Source of the DNA: Alitta virens
Taxonomy: Eukaryota > Annelida > Polychaeta > Phyllodocida > Nereididae
DNA: 64,000 bases
NCBI GenBank assembly: GCA_932294295.1
Contig: OW028585.1
Span: 27,787,902-27,851,901 of the forward strand
Direction: 5' to 3'
Under the pieces are notes generated by a model, which saw only the letters and a program-made list of their open reading frames with translations, did no database searches and had not been told where the DNA came from. How positions within the stretch are numbered: the first letter of the stretch is position 1; the number at the start of each line of letters is the position of its first letter. Both the position numbers and the translations under genes were made by a program. Of this stretch, positions 41,889 to 53,815 are shown piece after piece.

Positions 41889-44135
41889 TCAAATAATACT
41901 TATCCGCTACGGTGTCAGTGACCTCTGGTGGTACTTTTCCCATTACAAAGATTCACTCTATCAGTATATGGTGCAAGCGAACCTCCTTGCTGAACACCGT
42001 CACAATAGGAGTCTTCAACATCCATTATGGCCCGTTTATGGGGTTAACAAAGGCATCAATAAAGGAGTCATAATTTTGGCATTAACTGTCATTCAAAGCA
42101 ATGCAATAAACCAATTAAATCTGACAGGTTTTGTGTGATGTAGCATGACATCTACCTGTAAACTGACCTTTCCTATAGAATAACCAGAGCAAGACATTAA
42201 GATGTACATAAAATGTCATTACTGTGACCCATCAGAAATCAAATGACAAAAGCCATTGCTTATTGGTGCAGTTTCACAGTAGATGCATGATAATACATGG
42301 GAGATTAATGGTCATAGGTCATGGTGACTTGAATAAATATTGGGTTGTATATGACTAATTATATTATACTAGTTAAAATGTTTTGACAGTATATAATTTA
42401 ATGTATTAAAATTCATATAGTTTTGCTCTACCTCAACACAATTTATTATGTTACTGAAATATATATATATGTCAGATACACACATTGTTGATATATATTA
42501 TATGTTGAGGTATTGTATGTTATTTTTTTTACTACTTAAATATTTTTTAATGAAGAAATGAAATGATATAGGACAACTGGATTTAGTCAACCAGTGATTT
42601 TTACATGCACGATTTAGGTGACACAATAGATCAAGTTTTATAAATGTTGCTTTGTTTATTGTTCATATATGAATAACCATATTTTACATAGCTACAGCTC
42701 AAACAAATGTCTATAATATATCTGATAATTTCTGTGGCTTTGTTTCCTATTAGATGAAAATTGGGAATGCTTTTTGTTCTTTCATTGGTCTTTTTATATT
42801 AATATATCTATTTTTTAATTTGTTGTTTTCTCTTAATTGATTTATTTTATTTTTTCTCTCTTTCAAATTTTGTGTCACCTTATTTTATCAACTTGAGTTT
42901 TGTTTCATGAATTTTAAATAACAAACGGTTATGTTATTACAAAGATTGAATAAATAACATGTAAGGTAACTGCCATTACAAAGTAGCTGAATATTGTTTT
43001 ATTACTTATAGTGCAGTGGCTTTTTTTATTTTGTAGATAACAAGGACAAACACAATTTGCTCTTTGAGTGTTGTCTTTAGTGGCAAATAAATAAAAATTA
43101 AATATACATATATACATTATTACACAATCTGTCTGGAAACATCTGTGACCTGTCAATCATCCAGTTAAGTGTGAAATGGGCGGAGTTTAAAATGATTGAC
43201 AGATCCATATTACCCCAGACTGAATATTAATTTTCTGATTTAGAATATAATATAATAGAATAGAATAGAAATGTAGTAAATATATTCTGTGAATAGAACA
43301 TTTTATGTTTATTTTCCCCAATTAGAATATAATATAATATAATGTAATGCAATGGAATAGAATAGAATGGGAGTGAATAGGATATTATAGGATATAATAG
43401 ATAACTCAAGGAAACCAATGATTTTTCAATAAAAATTTTAATTTTTTTTAATCTTTTTTATTAACCGACTGAATATGAAATGTGTCTTTAGATTTTAAAT
43501 GTTATACATAAAACAAGAGCCAGTGAACTAATAGTAAAAAATAAATACATAAAAATAATTACAAATTCAAAATGCGTTAAAAAATTTATACTTTGACATA
43601 AATTGCAAAAACCTACAACTCCATATTATATTGTATGCGCCTACCTTTTAGAAATTTGCATCCTTTGTGTTTATAAAATCATAGACAGTAAATAGACCAG
43701 AAAAAGAACAAGAAAATCAGACAATGCTTCAGAATTTTGAGAAAGATGCATAAGGTACTGTGGCATCTTTCATTGTTAGGATAATTGCACAAATTGTTTG
43801 GTTTCCATAGCAATATTTTTGAGACCTTTTCACAGGTCTGGGGCTTTGTTTTCCTCTGCATATGTTGTTGTTTTTTTATTTTGATTTTTTGTAGTGACAA
43901 CAAAAGAGCATTGCTTTATTTTCTAAATGTAATGTTATATTTATACGCCCTTTTTATTTATTGTTGTAAATTTTTGATTTATTGAAAGGTAAATTGGTAA
44001 ATACTGAATATGTGTGACTACCATGGGCATTTTTGCTGAATTATATTAATACTAAAACCTAACTGATAATTCTGGCATATTATGGTGTATATTTTCGTTG
44101 CCAAGATTATTTTGACACGTTGCAAAACTTTACAT
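41889..44135. other. Long AT-rich stretch, no gene
   Basis: Includes TA-rich tracts (42460-42540) and GAATA/AATAT-rich tracts at 43235-43400. The latter resemble the LINE tail at 585-655, but no element body is evident. Short open frames have no recognisable domain. Confidence 0.5.
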
Positions 44136-44139
44136 CTCT

Positions 44140-44300
44140 GCAAACGCTCTATGCTGAGACAAGTAAAGACACCACCCTTATAAGGGTAAATGTGTAACTT
44201 GGCGGTGGATTCCAAGGATGGGGTGAATTTCAAGCGTTGTCATCTCATCATTTCATCTGCCCCTGGCAGTTGGTCATATAAGCAGACCAGCGACATTGGA
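44140..44300 (+). mobile_element. SINE-B, 3' half, diverged
   Basis: 'ctatgctgagacaagtaaag', 'aagggtaaatgtgtaacttg', 'tcatctcatcatttcatctg' and 'ccctggcagttggtcatata'. Contains a duplicated 'tccaagga...aatttcaagc' segment. Confidence 0.82.
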
Positions 44301-44635
44301 ATAAAGTTAATCTTATTTTGTCTAATGTAGCTTTTATTTTTATTTATCTAAGTCAGACTTTGTTTCTGCTTCAAATGAAGTTTAACCATTGTTTTTTTCA
44401 TGTATCTAATTCTGCAATTTCATGGTATTTAAATAGTTATATAGTCATTATAATATTTAAAAGTGAATGTAAATTTCATCGAGCCATGTTTACCTTTCAA
44501 GATAATAACCTGAAATTATAGGTATTTTGCACGTGATATTTCAGATGACTTAATTTGCCAACAGAAGAATATCTTGAAGCTTGTAATTATTATGAAGAAG
44601 TAATAAGGTAAATGATGATATTAGTAAGGTAGCCT
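44301..44635. other. Intergenic, nothing recognised
   Basis: No supported feature. Confidence 0.5.
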
Positions 44636-44639
44636 AAAT

Positions 44640-46205
44640 ATTGGGAAGGTCTTACTAGAGAGGTAATCTCAATAATGAGGTGGTCTTAATAGTGAGGTGG
44701 TCTTAATAGTGAGGTAGTCTTAATAATGAGGGAGTCTTAATAGGTCTTAATAGTGAGGGAGGTCTTAATAGTCAGTTGATCTTGATAGTAAGGTGGTCTT
44801 AATAATAAGGTGGTCTTAATAGTGAGAGAGGTCTTTATAGTGAGATGATCTAATAGCGAGGCGGTCTTAATAGTGAGGTGGTCTTAATAGTGACTTAGTC
44901 TTAATAGTGGGGTGGTCTTAATAGTGGGATGGTCTTAACAGTGAAGTGGTCTTAATAGTGAGGTGGTCTTAATGGTGAGGTGGTCTTAATAGTAAGGTGG
45001 TCTTAATAGTAAGGTGGTCTTAAAAGTGAGGGGGTCTTAATAGTGAGGGAGGTCTTAATAGTGAGATTATCTAATAGTGAGGTGGTCTTCATAGTGAGGT
45101 GGTCTTAATAGTGACTTAGTCTTAATAGTGGGGTGGTCTTAATAGTGAGGTGGTCTTAATAGTGAGGTGGTCTTAATAGTGAGGTGGTCTTGAGAGTGAG
45201 GTGGTCTTAATGGTGAGATGGTCTTAATAGTAATAGTGAGATGGTCTTAATAGTAATAGTGAGGTGGTCTTCATAGTAATAGTGAGGTGATCTTCATAGC
45301 AATAGTATTATCAGTAATAGTGAGATGGTCTTAATAGTAATAGTGAGGTGTTCTTCATAGCAATAGTCTTAATAGTAATAGTGAGGTGGTCTTCATAGTA
45401 ATAGTGAGGTGATCTTCATAGCAATAGTCTTAATAGTAATTGTGAGATGGTATTAATAGTAATATTGAGGTGTTCTTCATAGCAATGGTCTTAATAGTAA
45501 TAGTGAGGTGGTCTTCATAGTAATAGTGAGGTGATCTTCATAGCAATAGTCTTAATAGTAATAGTGAGATGGTCTTAATAGTAATAGTGAGGTGGTCTTA
45601 ATAGTAATAGTGAGGTGGTCTTCACAGCAATAGTGAGGTGATCTTCATAGCAATAGTCTTAATAGTGAGATGGTCTTAATAGTAATAGTGAGATGGTCTT
45701 AATAGTAATAGTGAGGTGGTCTTAATAGTAATAGTGAGGTGTTCTTCACAGCAATAGTGAGGTGATCTTCATAGCAATAGTCTTAATAGTGAGATGGTCT
45801 TAATAGTAATAGTGAGATGGTCTTAATAGTAATAGTGAGATGGTCTTAATAGTAATAGTGAGGTGGTCTTAATAGTAATAGAGAGGTGTTCTTCATAGTA
45901 ATAGTGAGGTGGTCTTAATAGTAATAGTGAGGTGGTCTTCACAGCAATAGTGAGGTGATCTTCATAGCAATAGTCTTAATAGTGAGATGGTCTTAATAGT
46001 AATAGTGAGGTGGTCTTAATAGTAATAGTGAGGTGGTCTTAATAGTAATAGTGAGGTGATCTTCATAGCAATAGTCTTAATAGTGAGATGGTCTTAATAG
46101 TAATAGTGAGGTGGTCTTAATAGTAATAGTGAGGTGGTCTTAATAGTAATAGTGAGGTGGTCTTAATAGTAATAGTGAGGTGTTCTTCATAGTAATAGTG
46201 AGGTT
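44640..46205. repeat. AATAGTGAGGTGGTCTT minisatellite, second block with higher-order units
   Basis: About 1.57 kb. The left third uses the 17-bp unit of 41095-41690. From about 45225 the unit gains 'taatag' to become 23 bp (AATAGTAATAGTGAGGTGGT plus CTT). These are grouped into ~125-170-bp higher-order repeats marked by 'gtgatcttcatagcaatagt' at about 45290, 45410, 45530, 45640, 45770, 45955 and 46055. This nested structure shows several rounds of amplification. Confidence 0.93.
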
Positions 46206-46600
46206 GTAGAAAGAGTTCTTGAAGCCTTCTTTTTCCATCCTTTTTTACCTTTACAATATGGTGAAATGTTCAGTGCTCTCAAAAAAACAAAAAGAAAAAA
46301 AAAAAAAAGAAAAAAAGACCAATGTGATATGATAATAAGAAACTAAATAATCTATGGTTTATATGGAAAGGTCAAATGACCTTTTACGAAGAAAACGCCA
46401 TTGTTGCTCAAATTATATTGTTGCCTAGCAACTCCTATAAATGGTATGAGCAAATAAATATTGAGTTTTGTGGGATGAGAAAAGAAATAAATTAGCCAAT
46501 GTGATTTATTTGCCAATATGTTTTTTTTTCTGAATCACAAAAAACCATCATGTTGGATGACACATCACCCAACATTACTTGTATTTTCCACATTGTACAA
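46206..46600. other. Intergenic spacer between minisatellites
   Basis: Includes an A-rich run at 46285-46317. No feature otherwise. Confidence 0.5.
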
Positions 46601-46603
46601 CAT

Positions 46604-47395
46604 ACAATACAGTCATCCAACATACATTGCAGCCATCCAACATACACCCAGATTGCATTCCAAATCGGTGCAGCATCGTTTCTATATTGTTTTGACGTCG
46701 CCGACACTGCGCCGACGTCGATATGATTTGGAATGATATTTGGGTACTGCAGCAATTCAACATACACTGCAGCCATCCAACATACATTACAGCCATCCAA
46801 CATACACTGCAGCTATCCAACATAATTTACAGCCATCCAACATACACAGCAGCCATCCAACATACATTACAGCCATCCAACATACACTGCAGCCATCCAA
46901 CATGCACTGAAGCCATCCAACATACGCTGAAGCCATCCAACATACATTACAGCCATCCCACATACACTGCAGCCATCCAACATACACTGCAGCCATCCAA
47001 CATACATTACAGCCATCCAACATACACAGCAGCCATCCAACATTATTTACAGCCATCCAACATACACTGTAGCCATCCAACATACACTGCAGCCATCCAA
47101 CATTATTTACAGCCATCCAACATACACTGTCGCCATCCAACATACACTGCAGCCATCCAACATACTCTGCAGCCATCCAACATACACTGCAGCCATCCAA
47201 CATACACTGCAGCCATCCAACATACATTACAGCCATCCAACATACACAGCAGCCATCCAACATTATTTACAGCCATCCAACATACACTGTAGCCATCCAA
47301 CATACACTGCAGCCATCCAACATACACTGCAGCCATCCAACATACACTGCAGCCATCCAACATACTCCGCAGCTGTCCAGTACACTCTGCAGCTG
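46604..47395. repeat. CAGCCATCCAACATACACTG minisatellite, 20-bp unit
   Basis: About 34 units of 20 bp in strict register, with variants 'catacattacagccatcc', 'cattatttacagccatcc' and 'catacacagcagccatcc'. The first two units (46604-46646) are cut off from the rest by a MITE-E copy. The unit stays open in all frames, giving long frames on both strands that encode only the repeat. Confidence 0.94.
46647..46744. mobile_element. MITE-E, copy 5, inside the 20-bp minisatellite
   Basis: 'cccagattgcattccaaatc' at the left, 'gatttggaatgatatttggg' at the right, core 'gacgtcgccgacactgcgcc'. Array units flank it directly on both sides. Confidence 0.88.
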
Positions 47396-47925
47396 TACAA
47401 CATTTGTACCATTGTGTATGTACTTTATTAGTCTATATTTCCATCTCTTTGGAGCATAGTATGACACAGGAAAATAATCAAATTCTGAAGTCCTGGTCTC
47501 TGCAAAGCTGATTATACAAAAAGTAGCACTGCTATCCAAGTCTGGTGTACAGAATAGCTGTAAAATTAATTTTCTGCTTTCTGAGTTTTCGTATTGAAGA
47601 TGGAACTGCTGTCAATTTTAAGTCTGCAATGAAGCTGAACAGCTCAGTGAAACATTTGACTTTCATCAAATATGTGGAAATGTAGGGATCTTCAATGTTA
47701 GTGGTCATATTATTCTGTCTTTCATGTGTTGTTTCTTTCTAAATTAACTTGCCTTTGGTAATTATTTTTATTTTGAATTCCTATATAATTTGATTATTTT
47801 ATGTAGTATAGGCCTATTTTAATCTTTTAGTTCTATATTGCTTCAAATACATTAGCATGAATACTAAATGATTCAGCCAATGTATAAATTCCTAAATTTT
47901 TCCTTACCTTGATTGGTAAATATAC
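47396..47925. other. Intergenic, nothing recognised
   Basis: No supported feature. Confidence 0.5.
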
Positions 47926-47929
47926 TGTT

Positions 47930-48047
47930 CCCAGACTGCATTCCAAATTGGCCCAGAATAGTTTCCATATAGGCCACAGTCGTTACAACATCGAATTAAC
48001 ATCGGCGACATCGCGACGACGTTGAAATGATTTGGAATGCTATCTGG
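47930..48047. mobile_element. MITE-E, copy 6
   Basis: 'cccagactgcattccaaatt' at the left, 'gatttggaatgctatctgg' at the right, core 'acatcgcgacgacgttgaaa'. Confidence 0.88.
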
Positions 48048-48318
48048 TTACTGATACACTGTGTTGATTGTTATCTATTGTCTATTATAATGTCAATTTA
48101 GTATTTATTTGTCAAAAATATTACGCAAATGAATGAATTCAAATTCTAAAAAGTCATATCAATTTATGATTTCAGTTGAGTTAAATATTAGGCATTTCCA
48201 GCTAGGTATAGCTTGGTTTGGCTTGCTGTAGCTCCAATTAGTTGTTTCTAGCTTTAGATAGTTATAGTTTATCATTTTTTAAAAGTAGTGCTGTATTTGT
48301 ACCTCAAAATTAAGTCTA

Positions 48319-48407
48319 CCCAAGATAGCATTCCAAATCGTTTCAGCGTTGTACCGATGGTGGCCTATATAGAAATGACGCTGGCCTAATTTGGAATGCC
48401 ATCTGGG
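48319..48407. mobile_element. MITE-E, copy 7, short
   Basis: 'cccaagatagcattccaaat' at the left and 'atttggaatgccatctggg' at the right. The CGACGTCGGCG-type core is deleted, leaving 89 bp. Core orientation is opposite to copy 6, 270 bp away. Confidence 0.86.
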
Positions 48408-48489
48408 ACTTCCATATAAACTCAACTAAATCCTCTATAGGCCTTTATAAGTTGTCCCCTTTTGACGATTTTATTATCAATGTATTGAC

Positions 48490-48790
48490 AGCTGGGTGGT
48501 CTAGTGGTAAGACGCTCGCCTGCTCCTCTGAAGGACCCCGGTTTAATCCCGGGCCCGGGCACCTTTCATGAGCAAAATCCCAGCTGGATGTCGTTCGGAT
48601 GAGACGTTAAATTGGTGGTCCCTTGTACTCAGTGTCTATGCTGAGGCAAGTAAAAGATCCCACTCATGGGGTAAATGTGTAACATGGATGGACTCCTCCT
48701 CTCTCTCTCTCACCTCATCAATCAACCCTCGATAGCGGCAAGAACTTGCCTATAGGGCTGCACTTTCCAAAATCTGTCCATGCATCCATC
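48490..48790 (+). mobile_element. SINE-A, full-length copy
   Basis: Best-preserved A copy: head 'gggtggtctagtggtaagac', 'cgctcgcctgctcctctgaa', 'ggtttaatcccgggcccggg', body 'tcggatgagacgttaaattg', 'gtctatgctgaggcaagtaa' and 'cctcgatagcggcaagaact', 3' end 'ggctgcactttccaaaatct' with an ATCC-type tail. No GATA expansion is seen here. Confidence 0.92.
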
Positions 48791-49020
48791 CGTCCATCAT
48801 CCATTATAAAATCATCCAATTATTTATAATCAACCATTCATGCAATGTAAAAAGATGTCAGGAGTAAATTGATACTTTAGCGAAAACATCCGTTAGTAGC
48901 TTGTTATTATACAGCCAATACAGCCAATATAATGATGCTACCTACCTATTACCATAAACATCAACTAAGCTCATATATCTTAGTAAGATATCCTTTTTCC
49001 CATCTTATTGTCTGAAGCCT

Positions 49021-49070
49021 AAATGTTGGCATGATGTTGGCATGATGTTGGCATGATGTTGGCAGGGTGT
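49021..49070. repeat. ATGTTGGCATG short tandem repeat
   Basis: Four 11-bp units of GATGTTGGCAT, followed by degenerate 'atgttgaccctgacc' and 'caacattggttggatg'. Same unit length as, and similar to, TGTTGGCCCAG at 37190. Confidence 0.82.
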
Positions 49071-49196
49071 CAGTCGATGTTGACCCTGACCACTCAACAT
49101 TGGTTGGATGTCAGACCAATGGCGAATGTTGTTTGAGAGCCAGGCATAGATATACAATGCATATTGCCCACTTTACGTTGTGCACTTGACACTAAG

Positions 49197-49346
49197 AGGT
49201 GGGTGGGTGGATTATAGCTTTACTTCTGCACCTGATGGCCTAATAAGGACAGGCGGGGACCATTGCAATGAGACAAAGGATGCAAGAGCCATCCAACTTA
49301 GGCTCGACCGGGAATCGACACGGGACCCAGTGGTTGGAAGCCCCTC
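49197..49346 (-). mobile_element. SINE-C, copy lacking the head start
   Basis: The minus strand starts at 'cttccaaccactgggtcc' and continues through 'cgattcccggtcgagcc' and the body to a CCCACCCACC tail. The A box is missing. Confidence 0.86.
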
Positions 49347-49619
49347 TTGTCACTAAGAAAACTTGCCGGTCTAAAAAAGGTTGTTGCAACACCTTCACGC
49401 CATTTAGCAGGCGCTACTTTTGATGTATCGCCATGTCTGATTGGCTCAACGGCGCTTAAATTAATAGTTTTTGGATTCCGTGCCTTGACCATTTTCATAG
49501 TACAAGTCATTATACAAAAAATATAAAATTTTTGGATATGGTGTGGAAGTGATCAAGGCCCAGATGTGATTTCAGGTTAAGTTTTCTTAGTGCTTGTATG
49601 TATTCCGTTAAATTTATTT

Positions 49620-49830
49620 CTTCCCAGACAACATGCTGATTGGCCCCCTAAGCTGGCAGCTGCTTCGGATCGAGGTAATCAGTTCAGAGATTGGGTGCAG
49701 TCTGACACTGCAAATCCTGGGCCTCCTCATGGCAAGGGTGGTAACACTGTGGGTGGAGACGTCGAACCCCAGTGGCCAACACAGGGCGGTGCACCATGCT
49801 AATTCCCAGCAGTTATGCTTGTCAAGCTAC
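49620..49830 (+). other. GC-richer island, possible coding relic
   Basis: This ~200-bp patch is clearly more GC-rich than its surroundings and stays open in at least three frames. The plus frame from 49633 gives LTLQILGLLMARVVTLWVE followed by TSNPSGQ. The plus frame from 49590 contains GGDVEPQWP. The Leu-rich stretch followed by VET-NP is faintly like a 2A-type end (consensus DxExNPGP), but the critical NPGP is not present in either frame. It could be an exon or transposon fragment. I do not assign a function. Confidence 0.25.
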
Positions 49831-50715
49831 AGTTAGTTTCATAAAATACGGTCGGCTCTAGCTGTCTGTAGTGACCTGTACCTGGCTGTGGTCTTAACAC
49901 GCTAAAGCCAGCTGCTTCTGTTCACTTCTACAGCTAATAATTGGCTTACATCTATCACCAGATAAATATAAACCTTGGTAAATGTAAGAAATCTAATATA
50001 TCATAAATATGTACTTTTAGATCCGGTTTGAGTAGTCAGCTATGATAGCTTTGTCTAGTTTCAATTTGACGGGCCGTTTTTAATGAAACCAACTGTATCT
50101 CTTACACTTACAGTCACAAAAAAATTATTCAGTCTATTAATTGACTCTTCTCAATTAATATAACCTTCCATAACTTTGTAAACTAAGTTGTTGAATACAT
50201 TGACATCACAGTACAGACAGCTATTAGCATATACATGAGAATGATATTATAGAATCCAATTCCACCTTATAGTGTTTAGCAGTAAAATGGTTACACTGGC
50301 AAACAATGCAAATGTTTTTAATCTTTCAAAGTGCTTCTTCCCACATCAGATTGGTTGTTATTGTTAGGTTCAAGCAGTGAAAGACAATCAACACTTTTGA
50401 CAGGTAGAGCAAATTTAATAGCTTTGAAACAAAGGAATAATCTAGTTCACCTGAGCAGTGTATTTAGTTATTCTAAGTGCTTGTCAAATCACTGTGAGAA
50501 TTTTGGTGAGTTGCTCAAAATTAGTTTCCAGGGACCCTCGAGGTCCCTCGAGTTTTGAATAGTTTCTTTGTGTCCATCTTGAATGTTTTATATATTTTTT
50601 TATATTTGTATATTCTTTATCATTGGGTATATAATTGTATTTTGTTGTGAACATGCTTTACTGTGTTTTTAATATCTATTATTGTGAACGCTCCTTTAGA
50701 CAAATAATTTGCTCT
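49831..50715. other. Intergenic, nothing recognised
   Basis: Contains a self-complementary 'ggaccctcgaggtccctcga' at about 50532. The frame at 50331-50558 has no domain. Confidence 0.45.
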
Positions 50716-50717
50716 TT

Positions 50718-50850
50718 GTCCATGCTGAGGCGATACCCATGGGGTAAATGTGGTGTGGATCCAACCTCATCATCTCATCATTACATCAGCCTCTGGCAGC
50801 TGGTCATATAAGCTGACTAAGATGCAGCCCTGGTAGGATTGAGACATTAG
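50718..50850 (+). mobile_element. SINE-B, 3' half
   Basis: 'gtccatgctgaggcgatacc', 'catggggtaaatgtggtgtg', 'cagcctctggcagctggtca' and 'tataagctgactaagatgca'. The short deletion between 'gaggc' and 'gatacccatggg' removes 'aagtaaaagacccc'. Confidence 0.86.
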
Positions 50851-51104
50851 ATGTAATATTTCAAATCTACAACAAGGCGTGAAAATAGATATCTTAAAAA
50901 AATATTATTGAAAACATCTATACACAGACAGATTCCAAATGAACTTGACAGGATATATTCAATAGCATCAATATTTATGTTTATTTTTTATGCATATTTC
51001 AGCCTTTTATCATTGCGTTTTATATCTTAACCAGTTTCGTTTCTTCTTTCCTTAAGCTCCAATATATTTTTTGCAGCAACTGAAACTGAAATCACATGAC
51101 AGCA

Positions 51105-51370
51105 GCTGGGTGGTCTAGTGGTAAGGCATCTGTCTGTTAGGTCATGAGTTTGAATCCCAGCCCAGGCACTCTGCATGAGCTACATCTCAGAGTTCTGGGT
51201 ATCAGTCCCATGGGATGTTACATATATTGGTGGTGCCTCATACTTGGTGTCTGTGGTGGTGGCAAGTGAAAGACCCCACCCATGGGTTAACCTCTTTTTT
51301 ATTTATTTTTTTATTTGTGTACATGGCGTGGACTCCAAGTCATATCATATCATAATTACAGTTCATTCTG
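51105..51370 (+). mobile_element. SINE with A-type head and B-type body
   Basis: The head 'gggtggtctagtggtaaggc' is followed by 'gtcatgagtttgaatcccag', 'ctctgcatgagctacatctc', 'catgggatgttacatatatt', 'aaagaccccacccatgggtt' and 'gcgtggactccaagtcatat'. The sequence between the last two has a T-rich insert (51295-51320). It mixes features of forms A and B. Confidence 0.82.
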
Positions 51371-53010
51371 GCATAGCATTGAGCCAAAAAATAAAAATTC
51401 CCAAATGCAGAAAGTATAGCATTGATTTTGTAAATGTTCAGCTCTTATATCAACACTACCTAAATAATTTTATAAGCAATGACTGAGACAAAATGATTTT
51501 ATTTTTTTCACTACAACTTATCTAACAGTATCTTTAATCCCTAATTAATCTAGCTTATCTGTAATTTTTTTTAGTCTAATCTACTCTTGAAAACTAGATT
51601 TACTTTCTGTGGGATTATACCATTATAATTGTATGATTATAATTGTATAATAATTGACATTACATGACATTAACATCTAGATATGCCTTTACACAGAAAT
51701 TTTTTTTTACTTCATATCTTTATTGTTATATTACAGGAAACCGTGTTAAGGAGTGGCCTTAAATATTGCATCTTCCTACATAAAAGTTCATCGTTTACTA
51801 GGCGTTTAATACAGTTTCATATTTATCACGAATTTCGTTCAGAAAATTGCAAAGCAATTTAAGAGATGTTTCTTCAATTAGATTAATGTCTTTGTAGTTA
51901 GCAAATTAACTTCATAGAATTTCATTGTTTACTTTGCATTAGTATCACGAATTTCCGTGACTCCTATACAATTAAAATTAACTTATGAAATTTTTCTTTA
52001 ATTCAGTTAAAATTAATGCTCCCTCATTTCATCTGTTGAGCAGTTACACAACTCAAACGTTTTGAAACTTCAAAATTCTTTTCTTTTAAATTTGCAAGGT
52101 CAATCAAGGACAAATGGTTCCAATTTGCATACAAAATAAGCCAAACAATTGAGAGTTCGTAAACATCATGTTGGCCATCAAGTTTCTCTTCAAATTTGCA
52201 TGTTTGAAATATCAACTTTTTGATACGCCCTAACATTCTGAAGAAGTAAATTTACAAAAACTGCCTTAATTCCTTTTAATAATGTAATTCATCTATGTTA
52301 CAGCAGAAGCTGTTTTGCCAGGGAGAAATCATTTGTTTCAACCAAAAGGTTGCATGAAAAAAGGGTGTCCATAATTTGACACCTGGTGTCCTAATATTGT
52401 CAATATGAGGTTACTTGTTTTGACAGGCTGTGTTTTCTGAAGTTTAACAAATATTTAGTTATTTTCAATGACTTTGCAAGGTGAAATAATTATTCTTAAC
52501 AACAGAGATATCAGGAACCAGTAATAAGTGCCAGACTTTTATTAATAGCTCTATTAAACAAAAACCTGACCATAATAGGGCACCATACGTTAGTAATTAA
52601 CAAATTAGAATTTTCCCATACTCCATAAAAGTTCATTGTTTCCTAGGCAGTAAATAGCCTCATATAGGCTCTTATTATGAACTTTTAAAGTATTAATTTC
52701 AGTTTTGAGATAAGAAAACAATTATGTTAAACAATAGGATGTAACATGTCATATATATACATATATGTATGTTTATTTTGTTTCTTCATTTGTTTTCAGG
52801 AGATGTTTTACATCAGGTAGATATATCACTTTTAAGGATTCGATCAAATTTGTTTATCAGTCAAAATGTGACAGACAATCTTCTGGATGATTTAAGAGTT
52901 GAAGCCACCTTCTTCATTCACCAATAATTTTTACACAGGATAAAGAACACAGAAAGAACAGTGATAATTCTTAGCAATATATATATACATATATATACTT
53001 TTATTTGACA
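51371..53010. other. AT-rich, one diverged duplication
   Basis: 'cataaaagttcatcgtttac' (51779) and 'cataaaagttcattgtttcc' (52625), with 'taggc' and 'gaatttcgt' nearby, mark two copies of a decayed repeat about 845 bp apart. No gene. Confidence 0.45.
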
Positions 53011-53017
53011 ACTCGAT

Positions 53018-53136
53018 CCCAGAAAGCATTCCAAATCGTTTCAACGTCGGCGCAGTGTCGGCGATGTTAATGCAATGGTGTAACGACAGTGGCCTATGTG
53101 GAAATGATGCTGGGCTGATTTGGAATGCTATCTGGG
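53018..53136. mobile_element. MITE-E, copy 8
   Basis: 'cccagaaagcattccaaatc' at the left, 'gatttggaatgctatctggg' at the right. The core 'gtttcaacgtcggcgcagtg' is opposite to copies 2 and 4. Confidence 0.9.
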
Positions 53137-53170
53137 ATTTGTGAAAAAAGAGTGACAGTATGAACTACAT

Positions 53171-53298
53171 ACCAGGTAGCATTCCAAATCGTTTCAACGT
53201 CGGTGCGATGTCAGCGATGTCAGTGATGTTAATACAATGTTGTAACGACAGTGGCTGATATGGAAACGATGCTGAGCCGATTTGGAATGCTATCTGGG
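53171..53298. mobile_element. MITE-E, copy 9
   Basis: 'accaggtagcattccaaatc' at the left, 'gatttggaatgctatctggg' at the right. The core has 'gatgtcagcgatgtcagtga', a small internal duplication. It lies only 34 bp from copy 8 in the same orientation. Confidence 0.9.
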
Positions 53299-53810
53299 AT
53301 GTCATTCATGACATATGTGTCATAATGTAAATTAAATTTCAAGAAAAGCAAATGTCAGTAATATTATGTGACAGTAATAATATCAATATTATAGTATTAT
53401 TGAATCATTATTTCTATATTCGAAAAATATTAATTTCATTTATGGTTTAATAATTGATCTAATATGAATTAATAAGGAGTGGTATTAATATCAGGATCCA
53501 TGTTATGTCATGTGACAAACAGTAATTAATGTTTGTAAAATTGTAGTTATAGTAATTTAATATAACTAAGAAATTAAACAATGATAGGTGTGATTATTTT
53601 AATTCTTGAAAATTTCATGGTGTACCAAAAACAGTTGTAATTGATGCTTTTAAATTGTGTCATGACAAATAAGGTAAACTCTAATTTTTGACAAATTAAA
53701 ATTCTTTAATTCAGTTAATCAGTAGAATTTCGCTATTTAAGGCAACTTTTGATGCTGACCTTAAATAGTGAGGTTGTCTTAAGGCGAGGCTATATTTAGT
53801 ATATTCCAAT
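53299..53810. other. AT-rich, with one 17-bp satellite unit
   Basis: At 53758-53773 'ttaaatagtgaggttgtctt' is a lone unit of the AATAGTGAGGTGGTCTT satellite. Otherwise nothing is recognised. Confidence 0.5.
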
Positions 53811-53815
53811 ATACA

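Noticed and set aside
46723..47363. Long open frames on both strands (up to 189 residues) with HPTYTAAIQHTLQPSN- or MLDGCNVCW-type repeats
   Set aside because: They are translations of the 20-bp minisatellite, which stays open in most frames. There are no gene signals.
49620..49830. A true 2A ribosome-skipping peptide
   Set aside because: The essential NPGP after DxEx is not present in any frame, so only a weak resemblance is reported.
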